The position numbers and the translations under genes were made by a program. 64,000 nt of DNA from Bradyrhizobium archetypum (lineage in GTDB: Bacteria > Pseudomonadota > Alphaproteobacteria > Rhizobiales > Xanthobacteraceae), in the NCBI RefSeq assembly GCF_013114835.1, contig NZ_JAAVLW010000003.1:372001-436000 (forward strand), in the 5' to 3' direction. The notes under the pieces were generated by a model. That model was given only the letters and a program-made list of their open reading frames with translations, did no database searches and was not told the origin of the DNA. Below, piece by piece: positions 41,213-50,362 of this stretch; positions within the stretch are counted from its first letter, which is position 1; the number at the start of each line of letters is the position of its first letter.

Positions 41213-42043
41213 TCACTTGCCTGAAAACATCGGTTTGCGCTTGTCGATGAAGGCCTGCACGGCCTCCTTGTGATCGGCGGTGGTGGTCAGGCGCACCAGG
41301 CGCTCGGCCTCATGGTCGCGCGCGGTGGCGAAGTCGAATTGCAGCGCTTCATCGAGATTGTCCTTGATGTAACGCAGCGCCAGCGTCGGCCCCTCGGCCA
41401 TGGACGTGGCGAGCGCAAAGGCCTCGGCCTGCAGCTTGTCGTCCGGCACCACGCGATTGACGAGGCCGATGGTTTCGCACCTCGGGGCATCGACCTTCTC
41501 GCCGGTAAACATCAGTTCGCGCGCCCGCGCGGTACCGACCAGCCGCGTCAATAGCCAGGCGATGCCGTAGTCGCCGGAGAGCGCCACGCGGACATAGCCG
41601 GTGGAAATGAACGCCGATTGCGCCGCGATGCGAATGTCGCACGCCAACGCGAGCGCAAGTCCCGCGCCGACCGCAGGGCCGGGCAGGGCCGCAATGGTCG
41701 GCTTGCGCACCGACACCAGCGCGCCGGTCAAGAGGCGCTGTCGCTCCTGCAGGTCGGCGACCTTCTCCTCATAGGACATCTCCAGCTTCTTCTTGTCGCG
41801 ATGCGCGCCCATGCCCTTGACGTTTCCGCCGGCGCAGAACGCGGTGCCGGCCCCGGTCAGCAGCAGGGCACCGACCTCGGGGTTCTCGCCGCAAGCCTTA
41901 ATCATGCTGCGAAGCGCCGGCGTCAGCGTATCCGAGAATGCGTTACGCGCTTCGGGACGGTTCAGTGTGATGACGGCAACGCGGTCGCGGATCACGCAGA
42001 GCAGTTCGTCGGTGCCGGTGTCGAGTTTGGTTTCGGTAGTCAT
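41213..42043 (-). CDS. Enoyl-CoA hydratase/isomerase-family protein
   Basis: A 276-residue crotonase. The CoA/oxyanion motifs are readable as AFCAGGNVKGM and GPAVGAGLALALACDIR; the usual second catalytic glutamate region (ALSGDYGIAWLL) has Asp-Tyr where a Glu is often found, so hydratase activity is not certain. The ATG at 42041-42043 is preceded by GGGGAA. It stands upstream of an unrelated convergent gene and may act in fatty or aromatic acid breakdown. Confidence 0.85.
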   Translation of the reverse strand: MTTETKLDTGTDELLCVIRDRVAVITLNRPEARNAFSDTLTPALRSMIKACGENPEVGALLLTGAGTAFCAGGNVKGMGAHRDKKKLEMSYEEKVADLQERQRLLTGALVSVRKPTIAALPGPAVGAGLALALACDIRIAAQSAFISTGYVRVALSGDYGIAWLLTRLVGTARARELMFTGEKVDAPRCETIGLVNRVVPDDKLQAEAFALATSMAEGPTLALRYIKDNLDEALQFDFATARDHEAERLVRLTTTADHKEAVQAFIDKRKPMFSGK

Positions 42044-42069
42044 TGTTTCCCCTGTTGTTGTTCTTGCTC

Positions 42070-42152
42070 CGTCACTGCGAGGAGCGTAGCGACGAAGCAA
42101 TCCATCTACCTCTCTGCGGCGCTATGGATTGCTTCGCTGCGCTCGCATGACG
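42070..42152. repeat. Palindromic intergenic repeat, family B
   Basis: CGACGAAGCAATCCAT and ATGGATTGCTTCG arms, with outer CGTCACTGCGAGGAGCG and CGCTCGCATGACG arms, form a long hairpin between the crotonase and SDR genes. Confidence 0.8.
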
Positions 42153-42161
42153 ACGTGGCTG

Positions 42162-42863
42162 CTAAAACTTCTCCACCCACGGCCGCAACTCCACTTCCCA
42201 GGTCCAGGCGCTGCGCGGCTGTTGCAGCACGTTCCAGTAGCTCAGCGCAATTGCATCGGGATCGAGCATCGAGTCCGGCCGGTCGGCGGACTCGACACGG
42301 CCCGTGCTGCGAATACCGCCGTCGATGACGAAATGCGCGACATGGATGCCTTGCGGCGACAATTCGCGCGCCATGCTTTGGGCGAGGCCGCGCAGCGCGA
42401 ACTTGCCCATCGCGAACGGCGCCGATTGCGGATAGCCCTTGACGCTGGCGGAGGCGCCGGTGAACAGGATCGCGCCGTGCTTGCTGGGAATCATCCGCTG
42501 CGCTGCCTGCTGCGCTACCAGGAAGCCGCCGAAGGCCGAGACTGTGATCGAATTGGCGACTTCGGCCGGCACCAGGTCGGTAAACGCGCCCCGCGCCCGC
42601 GCGCTGGCGTTGTAGACGACGATATCGGGCGTGCCGATCTCGCGCTCGACCATCCCGAACAGACGCTCGACCTCCTCGGCCTCGGCGGCGTTGCAGGCAA
42701 AGGCGCGGGCACCGGTCTCGGTGCAGAGCGCGCCGAGCTTTTCGATCTTGCGCGCGGCGAGCGCAACCTTGATCCCTTCGCGCGCGAACAGCCGGGCCAG
42801 CGATGCGCTCAGACCCTCGCCGACACCGACGATCAGGGCAATGTTGTATTTTGGCAATTCCAT
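42162..42863 (-). CDS. Atypical short-chain dehydrogenase-like protein lacking the catalytic tyrosine
   Basis: A 233-residue Rossmann protein. The nucleotide-binding turn is VGVGEGLSASLAR, the NAG-like motif is NASARARGAF (82-93), and the active-site region reads GASASVKGYPQSAPFAMGKFAL. Where SDRs have Tyr-x3-Lys, this has Phe150 and Lys154, so the standard proton donor is missing. The ATG at 42861-42863 gives the family start; a longer frame exists but runs through an upstream region with no homology features. It may use another residue, act as a non-oxidoreductase, or be a binding subunit. Confidence 0.82.
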   Translation of the reverse strand: MELPKYNIALIVGVGEGLSASLARLFAREGIKVALAARKIEKLGALCTETGARAFACNAAEAEEVERLFGMVEREIGTPDIVVYNASARARGAFTDLVPAEVANSITVSAFGGFLVAQQAAQRMIPSKHGAILFTGASASVKGYPQSAPFAMGKFALRGLAQSMARELSPQGIHVAHFVIDGGIRSTGRVESADRPDSMLDPDAIALSYWNVLQQPRSAWTWEVELRPWVEKF

Positions 42864-43184
42864 GGGCGCGGTCCTCGGATGGTGGGACTTAGTATCTAGG
42901 AACCCGATTCCGTCCGGCAATCGTCCGCCATGGCGGCCTTCCAATTATGCGTGTTGACGGCACCTCCGCCTGCGTTATCGATAGTTGACCAACATCGGGC
43001 GGAACGAACAAGGGTCAAAAATGCATCCTCTCATGCATGATCGCGCGGCAGCTTCGGCGAGCCAGCCCTCACCGATCATCTGCTCGGCGAGCCTAGCGTC
43101 GGCATGGCCGAGGTTGGCGAATTGCTCGTCGCGGCGTAGGCTGCCGTCAGTTCAAGTCATAAGAACAGTGAAGGGGAAACACCG
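42864..43184. other. Divergent intergenic region (321 bp) with ATGCAT palindromes
   Basis: No gene is seen. Two ATGCAT hexamers lie at 43021-43026 and 43033-43038, the second inside a perfect TCATGCATGA (43031-43040). The gap should hold promoters for the SDR and zinc dehydrogenase genes. GGGGAA stands shortly before the 43185 ATG. Confidence 0.4.
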
Positions 43185-44273
43185 ATGAAGGCCGCCGTCC
43201 TGCATGAAGTCAACCAGCCGCTCGTGATCGAGGAGGTCAGCGTGCCGAATCCCGGTCCGCGCGAGGTTTTGATCCGCACCCGGGTGGCCGGCCTCTGTCA
43301 TTCCGACCTGCACTTCATGGAGGGACTCTACCCGCATCCGCTGCCGGCCGTGCTCGGGCATGAATCGGCCGGCGTGGTCGAGAAGGTCGGAAGTGACGTC
43401 ACCTACGTAAAACCCGGCGATCACGTCGTGACGTGCCTGTCGGTATTCTGCGGCACCTGCGACAACTGCACCACCGGCCGCACCGTGCTTTGCACCGACA
43501 CCACGGTGAAGATGCTGCCCGGCCAGTCCAACCGGCTCTCCTGGGCACGTGAGGAGAAACTGCACCAGTTTCTCAATCTCTCGTCGTTCGCCGAGCAGAT
43601 GCTGGTGCACGAAAACGCCATAGTCAAAATCCGCAAGGACATGCCGCTGGAGTTGGCGGCCCTGATCGGCTGCGGTGTCATCACCGGCTATGGCGCGGTG
43701 GTGAACACCGCCAAGGTTCAGGCCGGCGAAACGGTGGCGGTGATCGGCTGCGGCGGCGTCGGCATGGCTGCGATCAATGGCGCTGCGATCGCTGGCGCCG
43801 GTCGCATCATCGCGATCGATACCAATCCGGTTAAGCTGCAGCTCGCCACCAAGTTGGGGGCCACCGACATCGTCGATCCCGGCAAGGGCGACGTCGTGCA
43901 GCAGGTGCGCGAGCTCACCGGCGGCGGCGTGCATCACGCCTTCGAGGTGCTGGGCCGCAAGGAGACCGCGGAGCAGTCGTTCGCGATGCTGGCGCCCGGC
44001 GGCACCGCGACCATCGTCGGCATGATCCCGTTCGGCCAGAAGATCGAGCTGCACGGCTTCGACTTCCTGCGCGAACGCCGCATTCAAGGCTCGTCGATGG
44101 GCTCCAACCACTTCCGTGTCGATATGCCCCGCCTCGTCGAATTCTACATGCGCGGCAAGCTGCATCTGGAGGACTGGATCTCGGCCAAGCTGAAACTCTC
44201 CGAGATCAACGAGGGCTTTGCCAACATGAAAGCCGGCAAGACGCTGCGCAGCGTGATTGTGTTTGATAGTTGA
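43185..44273 (+). CDS. Zinc-dependent alcohol dehydrogenase (MDR superfamily)
   Basis: A 362-residue enzyme with catalytic zinc ligands C38 (GLCHSDLH) and H59-E60 (LGHES), structural zinc ligands C89, C92, C95 and C103, and the NAD-binding GCGGVG followed by an acidic residue (AIDTN), which favours NAD over NADP. The length and SGLNHFRVD-like late region resemble the class III or NDMA-type aldehyde/alcohol dehydrogenases. The substrate is unknown. Confidence 0.88.
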   Translation: MKAAVLHEVNQPLVIEEVSVPNPGPREVLIRTRVAGLCHSDLHFMEGLYPHPLPAVLGHESAGVVEKVGSDVTYVKPGDHVVTCLSVFCGTCDNCTTGRTVLCTDTTVKMLPGQSNRLSWAREEKLHQFLNLSSFAEQMLVHENAIVKIRKDMPLELAALIGCGVITGYGAVVNTAKVQAGETVAVIGCGGVGMAAINGAAIAGAGRIIAIDTNPVKLQLATKLGATDIVDPGKGDVVQQVRELTGGGVHHAFEVLGRKETAEQSFAMLAPGGTATIVGMIPFGQKIELHGFDFLRERRIQGSSMGSNHFRVDMPRLVEFYMRGKLHLEDWISAKLKLSEINEGFANMKAGKTLRSVIVFDS

Positions 44274-44280
44274 TTTAGCT

Positions 44281-44372
44281 CGTCATGCCCGGGCTTGACC
44301 CGGGCATCCATCAATCTTCGCAAGCCGCCTTCTTCAAGGGGGATAGATTGCCGGGTCAACCCGGCAATGACG
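44281..44372. repeat. Palindromic intergenic repeat, family A
   Basis: CGTCATGCCCGGGCTTGACC begins eight bases after the dehydrogenase stop, and GGGTCAACCCGGCAATGACGG closes it. It lies between convergent genes. Confidence 0.85.
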
Positions 44373-44380
44373 GCGTTGGT

Positions 44381-44734
44381 TCACCGCGACACATGCGCAG
44401 ATACCGCCAGCCACTTCCCGTTCTGCTTTGCCCAGCAATCGGTATAGCGGCCATGGGCCTCTTGGCCGTCAGCCGTCGTATAGCTTGTGGCGGCGTGGAT
44501 GATCGCGAAATCGCCGAGCACGCGGATTTTTACGTCGTGCGCGGTGAGGTTCTTGATCGTTACAGGCGCGGCTGTTTGTTCCAGAAACGCCGCGCGGTCG
44601 ACCAGGGATTTGTCAGGATTTGAGCAATAAAAATCGTCGGCAAGTATTTCGTCAAAGCGCTTGACGTCGGAGTTCTGGACTGAATTCACATAGTCGAGGT
44701 TGAGTGCGGTGAGTTCGTCGATGTCGTTGCTCAT
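44381..44734 (-). CDS. NTF2-like (DUF4440-type) protein
   Basis: A 117-residue protein: MSNDIDELTALNLDYVNSVQNSDVKRFDEILADDF, then a C-terminal sheet with GRYTDCWAKQNGKWLAVSAHVSR. This is the DUF4440/SnoaL-like layout. The ATG at 44732-44734 is preceded by GGAG; the frame extends nine codons further to a TTG overlapping the amidase stop, which I consider less likely. It follows the amidase gene closely and may share its transcript. Confidence 0.78.
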   Translation of the reverse strand: MSNDIDELTALNLDYVNSVQNSDVKRFDEILADDFYCSNPDKSLVDRAAFLEQTAAPVTIKNLTAHDVKIRVLGDFAIIHAATSYTTADGQEAHGRYTDCWAKQNGKWLAVSAHVSR

Positions 44735-44757
44735 GGTGTTCTCCAATGACGACTCGC

Positions 44758-46230
44758 TCAATCATCAAACATCGGGGGCGGTTTGAAGCCGCCGAACCTC
44801 CGCTCGATCAGCTCCGCCAGCTTTAGCGTTGTGCGATCCTCCAGCCACGGCCCGACGATCTGCACGCCGACCGGCAGTCCATCCGGTGCAAAGCCGGTCG
44901 GGATCGCGGTTGCGGGGAGGCCGGGTAGCGTAGCGATGCCGGGCCAGGCGAACTGATCGGTATAGGCATGCGGCTTGCCGTCGATCAGGATTCGGCGTTC
45001 TGCCTGGTCGGGCGTGTGATCGTGCGGAAAGGCGGGCGTCGGCATGATGGGGCAGATGACCGCGTCGAACGATTTGAACAGCTCGCGCCATTGCGCGCGC
45101 AGCCGCGTCCGCCCGACGCTCGCCGCCACCCAGTCGCGATGGCTAAGCGCGATGCCGCGCGTCAGTTCGGCCTGAAGGCTGTTGTCATCGGCCGGTAGCG
45201 CCGCGGCCGCGGCAACTGCACCGGCGTGGACATCAGCCGGGAAGCTCGCGGCGAGGAACGAAAGCAACATCCGCACATAGAGCCGCGAGGAGGCCGCGAA
45301 GTCAGGCAGCAGCGGGCTTGAGCGGGAAATCCTGGTGCCGGCCTTCTCGAGATTGCTGGCAAGTTTGTCGATGGTACTGCGGACGGCCTTGTCGGTCGGC
45401 AATACGGGATCGGTGTCGATCACGAGGATGCGGAAATCCTGCAGCGACGTATGGCGGGCAACCGGCAACTCGAGTTTGTAAGCTATGCCGGCCTCCAGAG
45501 GATCGGGGTCGGCCATGACGTCGAGCAGCAGCGACAGGTCGGCTGCGCTCCGCGCCATCGGACCGATCACCGCGAGGTCGCGCTCGTATGGCAGCGGCGG
45601 CGCCGGCGGCGCGGTATGGCCGCGCGAGGGCAACAACCCATAGGTCGGCTTGTGCGCATAGACGCCGCAATGGAACGCCGGCACGCGCAGCGAGCCGCCG
45701 ATGTCGGAGCCGAGCGAGAGCGCGCCATAGCCTGCCGCGAGCGCTGCCGACGATCCACCGGACGAGCCGCCCGGCGTGCGTCCGAGATCATAAGGGTTGT
45801 TGGTGGTGCCGTAGATGTCGTTGTAGCTCTGCCAGTCCGCGAGGTTGAGCGGCACATTAGTTTTCGCAAGTATGATGCCGCCGGCGTCCTTGACCCGCGA
45901 GATCGACAGCGCATCTTCCGTCGGCGTGAAATCCTTCTGCTCCGGAATGCCCCAGGTCGTCGGCAGCCCTGCAACGTTATAGGATTCCTTCACTGTCACG
46001 GGGATGCCGAGCAGCGGCCTCTGTAAGCCGCGCGCCAGTTCGGCGTCAGCGGCGCGGGCCGCGGCAATTGCGCGCTCGTAATCGCGAACGCAAATCGCAT
46101 TGATCTTGGCGTCGTGCCGTTCGATGCGGCCGATAGCATCCTCGGCCAGTTCGACCGCCGAGACCTTTTTTGCGGCAAGTGCGGCTGACAGTTCGACGGC
46201 TGTCTTGAAGCTCCATTGCGATCTGGCCAA
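44758..46230 (-). CDS. Amidase-signature hydrolase
   Basis: A 490-residue amidase-signature enzyme. Lysine in TVKESYNVAG, the cis-serine in GGSSGGSSAA and the nucleophile in GSDIGGSLRVPA make a complete triad. It is only distantly similar to the transporter-linked amidase at 19782 and has no AtzG-like partner. There is no signal peptide. The C-terminus ends with GFKPPPMFDD. Substrate unknown; 6-aminohexanoate-cyclic-dimer hydrolase and other amidases look alike at this level. Confidence 0.87.
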   Translation of the reverse strand: MARSQWSFKTAVELSAALAAKKVSAVELAEDAIGRIERHDAKINAICVRDYERAIAAARAADAELARGLQRPLLGIPVTVKESYNVAGLPTTWGIPEQKDFTPTEDALSISRVKDAGGIILAKTNVPLNLADWQSYNDIYGTTNNPYDLGRTPGGSSGGSSAALAAGYGALSLGSDIGGSLRVPAFHCGVYAHKPTYGLLPSRGHTAPPAPPLPYERDLAVIGPMARSAADLSLLLDVMADPDPLEAGIAYKLELPVARHTSLQDFRILVIDTDPVLPTDKAVRSTIDKLASNLEKAGTRISRSSPLLPDFAASSRLYVRMLLSFLAASFPADVHAGAVAAAAALPADDNSLQAELTRGIALSHRDWVAASVGRTRLRAQWRELFKSFDAVICPIMPTPAFPHDHTPDQAERRILIDGKPHAYTDQFAWPGIATLPGLPATAIPTGFAPDGLPVGVQIVGPWLEDRTTLKLAELIERRFGGFKPPPMFDD

Positions 46231-46386
46231 GATGTACTCCCCGCGCTGTTTTCGAATGCGGCGCGGATGATGCTCAGTTTGAATGCAGGCCGCAAGAGCA
46301 ATAGCTGTACAGCGGCGTGCTCGTCATGTTGCTAGCCATTCTCTCAATCCGTCATAGAGCGATCGCCTGGTTAGAGTGATCACGCT

Positions 46387-47358
46387 CTAAGCCGCGCCGA
46401 TCAATATCCCGACTGCCAGCACGATGGCGCCTCCCAGCACGATCTGAAACACCGCCTGCAGGAATGGCGTGTCCATGTAGCGCGCGCGGATGAAGGCGAT
46501 CGCCCATAATTCGAAGAACACGATGATGCAGGCAATCGCGGTTGCGAACCAGAACGCATTCGGCCAGGAGTCGGGAACGAGATAGGGCAGAGTATGGCCG
46601 ATGCCCCCGAGTGTCGTCATCACGCCGCAGGTGAAGCCGCGCAGCCAGGGCGAGCCGCGCCCGGTCATCGAGCCGTCATCCGACAAGGCCTCGGCAAAGC
46701 CCATGCTGATGCCGGCGCCGATCGAGGCGGCAAGCCCCACCAGAAATGTCTGCCAGTTCTGATGCGTAGCAAAGGCTGCCGCGAACAGCGGCGCCAGCGT
46801 CGAGACCGAGCCGTCCATCAACCCGGCGAGTCCCGGCTGCACATATTGCAGCACGAACATGCGCCGCCGCGTCTTGTCCTCTTCCGCGCGCACATCGGGC
46901 TTGAGGATTTCGCCGGTCAGCTTGACCGCGAGTTGCTCGTGGTGCTTCTCCTCCTCGGCGAGATCGCCGAGTAGGCGCCGGACGCCGACATCCTCGGCAC
47001 GTTCGCTGGCCCTGGCGTAGAAGCGCTCGGCCTCGAGCTCCATCGTCTCGACCTCTTTACGGATGGTGTCGAGCGGCAGGTTCTTGGTCAGCCAGATCGG
47101 GCGCCGCCGCAAGAATCCCTTGACGTCCTCGCGGCGGATCGGCGGCAGGTGCGGACCGAAGCGTTTCTCATACAGTTCCAGCAGGCGGTGACGGTGGCCG
47201 CGTTCCTCCTCGGCCATCTCCTCGAACACCTTGGCCGAGTCCGGATAGCGTTCGGCGAGGTCTTCCGCGAAGGTCATGTAGATGCGGCTGTCCTCTTCCT
47301 CGGAAGAGATCGCTACAGCCAGCACTTCGCGCTCGGTCAGGTCGGCGAAATTCTTCAC
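46387..47358 (-). CDS. mbfA: MbfA-type ferritin-like/VIT1 membrane iron transporter
   Basis: A 323-residue fusion. Residues 1-165 are a ferritin-like diiron domain, with E20 (SSEEEDSRIY), E50 and following EERGHRH, METMELEAERFY, and AEEEKHHEQL supplying metal ligands. Residues 170-323 are a VIT1/CCC1-type membrane domain with five helices (LAGLMDGSVSTLAPLFAAA, GAGISMGFAEALSD). MbfA exports iron and protects against iron and peroxide stress in Bradyrhizobium and Agrobacterium. A palindrome resembling an Irr binding site is 21 bases upstream of the start, fitting Irr control. Confidence 0.92.
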   Translation of the reverse strand: MKNFADLTEREVLAVAISSEEEDSRIYMTFAEDLAERYPDSAKVFEEMAEEERGHRHRLLELYEKRFGPHLPPIRREDVKGFLRRRPIWLTKNLPLDTIRKEVETMELEAERFYARASERAEDVGVRRLLGDLAEEEKHHEQLAVKLTGEILKPDVRAEEDKTRRRMFVLQYVQPGLAGLMDGSVSTLAPLFAAAFATHQNWQTFLVGLAASIGAGISMGFAEALSDDGSMTGRGSPWLRGFTCGVMTTLGGIGHTLPYLVPDSWPNAFWFATAIACIIVFFELWAIAFIRARYMDTPFLQAVFQIVLGGAIVLAVGILIGAA

Positions 47359-47378
47359 GAGACAGCGCCTTTTCTTAC

Positions 47379-47395
47379 TTTAGAATTATTCTAAT
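47379..47395 (-). promoter_or_regulatory. Irr-type iron control element upstream of mbfA
   Basis: TTTAGAATTATTCTAAT contains TTTAGAA and TTCTAA separated by three bases, close to the rhizobial iron control element bound by Irr. It lies 21 bases before the mbfA start, so Irr bound there would repress mbfA when iron is low. Site and position are seen; regulation is inferred from related species. Confidence 0.75.
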
Positions 47396-47436
47396 ATTGG
47401 CGCTGGCCGAGGTCAATTGCTGCGTCGATCCGCCTT

Positions 47437-48594
47437 CTACGCCTTCGCTCCTCGCAGGAATTGCACCAGCAACCAACTCACCTGGTTAGGCTGCTCCTGC
47501 TGCACCCAGTGACCGGCGCCATCGACGAGATGGCAGCCGATCATGTCGGTGCAGGCCTTGGACTGCATCGCTTCATAGACGCCGGGGCGCTGATAGGTGC
47601 CCCAGTCCTGCTTGCCCGAGATGAAAGCAGAGCGCACGTCGATCGTGCGGCCGGACCATAGCTGCAATTCCGCCGTGAACGCGCCCGAGGTGCCGCAGCG
47701 ATACCATTGCAGGCCGCCCTGGAAGCCGTTGCGTTCATACTCGGCGCTGTAGAAGGCAAGCTCGCTGTCCGGCAGCCATTTGTTGGCGGCGATTTCGGCA
47801 GCCGACGGCATTTCCTCCGCGACGGTGGCGGCCATATCCTTGGCGAGGTCCATCACGTAGTAGGTCGGCAGTTTGGCGAGTTCGGCCGCCGTCCATGATT
47901 TCAGCGGGTAGGGCTGGTTGGCTTTCCAGTCCGCGCTCTTGTGATGGTAGTAGGCGCGCAGGAAATCATGCACGCCCTGCGGCGCGCGGTGCATGTCATT
48001 GTTCGCCGCGCGCGTCGAGTAGTACCACTGGTAATGCTTGCGCGGCCGCGGCAATGCGGCGAGATCGCGGTGGATCGGATCTTCTGCGGCTGATTCGACC
48101 GGTCCGTCCACGGTGTTGAACGGCAGCGACGGCGGGCCGCCGAACGGCGCGCTCATCATGACGACCGAACGAAACACGTCGGGCCGGATCAGCGCGCACC
48201 ATGCGGCGACCGACGAGCCGAAATCATGCCCGACGACGGCGTCAACGCTCTTGTAGCCAAACGCGGATACCAGTCCCAGCGCGTCGCGCACCAGATTGGG
48301 CAGCCGGAAGGACGCGAGATCGCCGTCGTAATCCGGATCCCACCCCGTCGTGCGGCCATAGCCGCGCTGGTCCGGCGCGATCACGTGATAACCGACTTCC
48401 GCGAGGACCGGCATCACCTTACGCCACGAATAGGCAAGCTCGGGGAAGCCGTGCAGCAGCAACAGGCAAGGCCGGCCGCGGGTCTCGAAACCGGCTTCGA
48501 GCACATGCATGCGCAGGCCATTGATGCCATCGACATAGCGCGAGCGGATGGTGGCGGGCAGCGGGATCTCGGGAAGGGAAGTTGTTGTGTTCAT
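47437..48594 (-). CDS. Epoxide-hydrolase-like alpha/beta hydrolase
   Basis: A 385-residue enzyme with HGFPE (48-52) forming the oxyanion region, the nucleophile Asp124 in GHDFGSS, and the catalytic histidine in GAGHWVQQE. An aspartate nucleophile is typical of epoxide hydrolases and haloalkane dehalogenases. A large cap with YYSTRAANNDMHRAP lies between. The ATG at 48592-48594 follows GGGAG. It is first in a run of acyl-CoA genes but has an intergenic repeat on its upstream side, so it may be a separate transcript. Confidence 0.85.
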   Translation of the reverse strand: MNTTTSLPEIPLPATIRSRYVDGINGLRMHVLEAGFETRGRPCLLLLHGFPELAYSWRKVMPVLAEVGYHVIAPDQRGYGRTTGWDPDYDGDLASFRLPNLVRDALGLVSAFGYKSVDAVVGHDFGSSVAAWCALIRPDVFRSVVMMSAPFGGPPSLPFNTVDGPVESAAEDPIHRDLAALPRPRKHYQWYYSTRAANNDMHRAPQGVHDFLRAYYHHKSADWKANQPYPLKSWTAAELAKLPTYYVMDLAKDMAATVAEEMPSAAEIAANKWLPDSELAFYSAEYERNGFQGGLQWYRCGTSGAFTAELQLWSGRTIDVRSAFISGKQDWGTYQRPGVYEAMQSKACTDMIGCHLVDGAGHWVQQEQPNQVSWLLVQFLRGAKA

Positions 48595-48609
48595 GTGGCG
48601 CACTCCCTT

Positions 48610-48790
48610 GTCGTCCCGGACAATCGAGCCAACGGGTCCGGCCTTCGGCCGGCCCGATGACAGGCTCCGCGAGCGCGATCCGGGACCCATAACCACAAAT
48701 GTTTGACCTCATAAAGGGCTGTGGCCCCAGCTTTGTAAAGCGATCAACAGCGGTGGTTAAGGGTCCCGGCGTTCGCCGGAACGACAATGG
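48610..48790. repeat. Intergenic repeat cluster, families B fragment and E
   Basis: GCCGGCCCGATGACAGGCTC (a piece of family B) and GGGTCCCGGCGTTCGCCGGA with CCATAACCA-like ends resemble the elements at 50363-50486 and 53366-53536. It separates the hydrolase and ligase genes. Confidence 0.55.
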
Positions 48791-48795
48791 AGAGA

Positions 48796-50334
48796 TTACG
48801 CTTTTGCCGCCTTCGGCCAATACCGGTCGCGCAGGTGGCGCTTCACCAGTTTGCCGGTCGGCGTGCGCGGCAGCTCGGCTTCGAAGTCGATGCTCTTCGG
48901 GCATTTGATCGGCGATAGATGCTTGCGGCAGAACGCGATCAGTTCGGCCTCTAACGCCTTGCCGGCCTTGGCCATGTCGTGCGGCTGCACCACGGCCTTG
49001 ACCTCTTCGCCCATTTCCTCGTTCGGCACGCCGAACACCGCGACATCGGCGACGGCGGGATGGGTGATCAGGACGTCCTCGGTCTCCTGCGGGTAGATGT
49101 TCACGCCGCCCGAGATGATCATGTAGCTCTTGCGGTCAGTGAGATAGAGATAGCCTTCCGCGTCGAGATAGCCGACGTCGCCGAGCGTCGACCAGCCCTT
49201 GGCGTTGTAGGCCTTCTTCGTTTTCTCGGGATCGTTGTGATAGGTGAAGGCAGGCGCATCGGCGAAATAGACCGTGCCGATCTCGCCAACGGGCCGTTCC
49301 TCATCGTTCTCGTCGAGGATCTTCACCTTGCCGACGACGGCGCGGCCAACGGTGCCGCGGTGGGTCAGCCACTCCTGCGATGTCGAGACCGTGACGCCAT
49401 TGCCTTCGGAGCCGGCGTAATATTCGATCAGGATTGGTCCCCACCAATCGATCATTTTTGCCTTCACGTCGATCGGGCAGGGGGCAGCGGCGTGGATCGC
49501 GCCTTTCAAAGAGGAAACATCGTAACGCTGGCGCACCTCGTCGGGTAGCTTCAGCATGCGCACGAACATGGTCGGCACCAGCTGCGACTGCGTGACCTTG
49601 TATTTTTCGACCAGCTTCAGGAATTCCTCCGCGTCGAAATGCTCCATGATGATGGAGGTGCCGCCGAGCGTGATCGCCATCATGTTGAAGCGCAGGGGCG
49701 CTGCATGATAGAGCGGCGCCGGCGACAGATAGATGCTGTCGGAGGACATGCCGCACATGTCGGCGCAGAGAATTTTCAAAAGCGGGTTCGGCACGTCGAT
49801 CGCCTTGCCCTCAAACTCCTTCTTGATGCCCTTGGGCCGGCCGGTGGTGCCGGAGGAATAGAGCATGTCGTAGCCCGCCACTTCATCCGATATGGGCGTG
49901 ACCGGCTGCGCGGCGGCTTCCTTGTCATAGGAACGGAAGCCGGGCTCGGGCTCGTCCATCATGTAGAGCAGCGGCCCGTCGGGCTGGCCGACGAGGCCTT
50001 GGACCTGCTCGGCGCATTTCGGTGTGGTGATGAAGACCTTGGCGCCGCAATCCCTGACGATGTAGGCGATCTCGTCCTGCGTCAGATAGCGGCTTATCGC
50101 GGTGTAATAGAGCCCCGCGCGCTGTGCCGCCCAGCAGATTTCCATGAAGGCGAGGCGGTTCTCCATCAGAAGCGCGATGTGGTCGCCCGCCTTCAGCCCG
50201 AGTGAGCGGAATAGTTGCGCGCCCTGGTTCGAGAGCTCGTCGAGCTCGCGATAGGTAATTGCCTTGCCAGTCCCGGCCATCTGATAGGCGATCTTGTCCG
50301 GCGTGTTGCGGGCGTGGATGGAGGGGTGGGTCAC
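48796..50334 (-). CDS. Acyl-CoA synthetase (ANL superfamily)
   Basis: A 512-residue ligase. The phosphate loop is YSSGTTGRPKG, the acyl-adenylate motif is EYYAGSEGNG, and the hinge and catalytic lysine regions are YLTDRKSYMIISGGVNIYPQE and PRTPTGKLVKR. It forms acyl-CoA via an acyl-AMP. The start MTHPSIHARNTPDK is typical of bile-acid/fatty-acid type ligases found with beta-oxidation genes. It probably activates the substrate of the thiolase and dehydrogenases that follow. Confidence 0.9.
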   Translation of the reverse strand: MTHPSIHARNTPDKIAYQMAGTGKAITYRELDELSNQGAQLFRSLGLKAGDHIALLMENRLAFMEICWAAQRAGLYYTAISRYLTQDEIAYIVRDCGAKVFITTPKCAEQVQGLVGQPDGPLLYMMDEPEPGFRSYDKEAAAQPVTPISDEVAGYDMLYSSGTTGRPKGIKKEFEGKAIDVPNPLLKILCADMCGMSSDSIYLSPAPLYHAAPLRFNMMAITLGGTSIIMEHFDAEEFLKLVEKYKVTQSQLVPTMFVRMLKLPDEVRQRYDVSSLKGAIHAAAPCPIDVKAKMIDWWGPILIEYYAGSEGNGVTVSTSQEWLTHRGTVGRAVVGKVKILDENDEERPVGEIGTVYFADAPAFTYHNDPEKTKKAYNAKGWSTLGDVGYLDAEGYLYLTDRKSYMIISGGVNIYPQETEDVLITHPAVADVAVFGVPNEEMGEEVKAVVQPHDMAKAGKALEAELIAFCRKHLSPIKCPKSIDFEAELPRTPTGKLVKRHLRDRYWPKAAKA

Positions 50335-50362
50335 GACGTTTCCTCGGAGTGATCATTACTTT

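Noticed and set aside
46368..46392. TTAGAGTGATCACGCTCTAA dyad at the mbfA stop, considered as a second Irr box or terminator
   Set aside because: The spacing and sequence do not fit the iron control element and there is no T-run; at most a weak hairpin.
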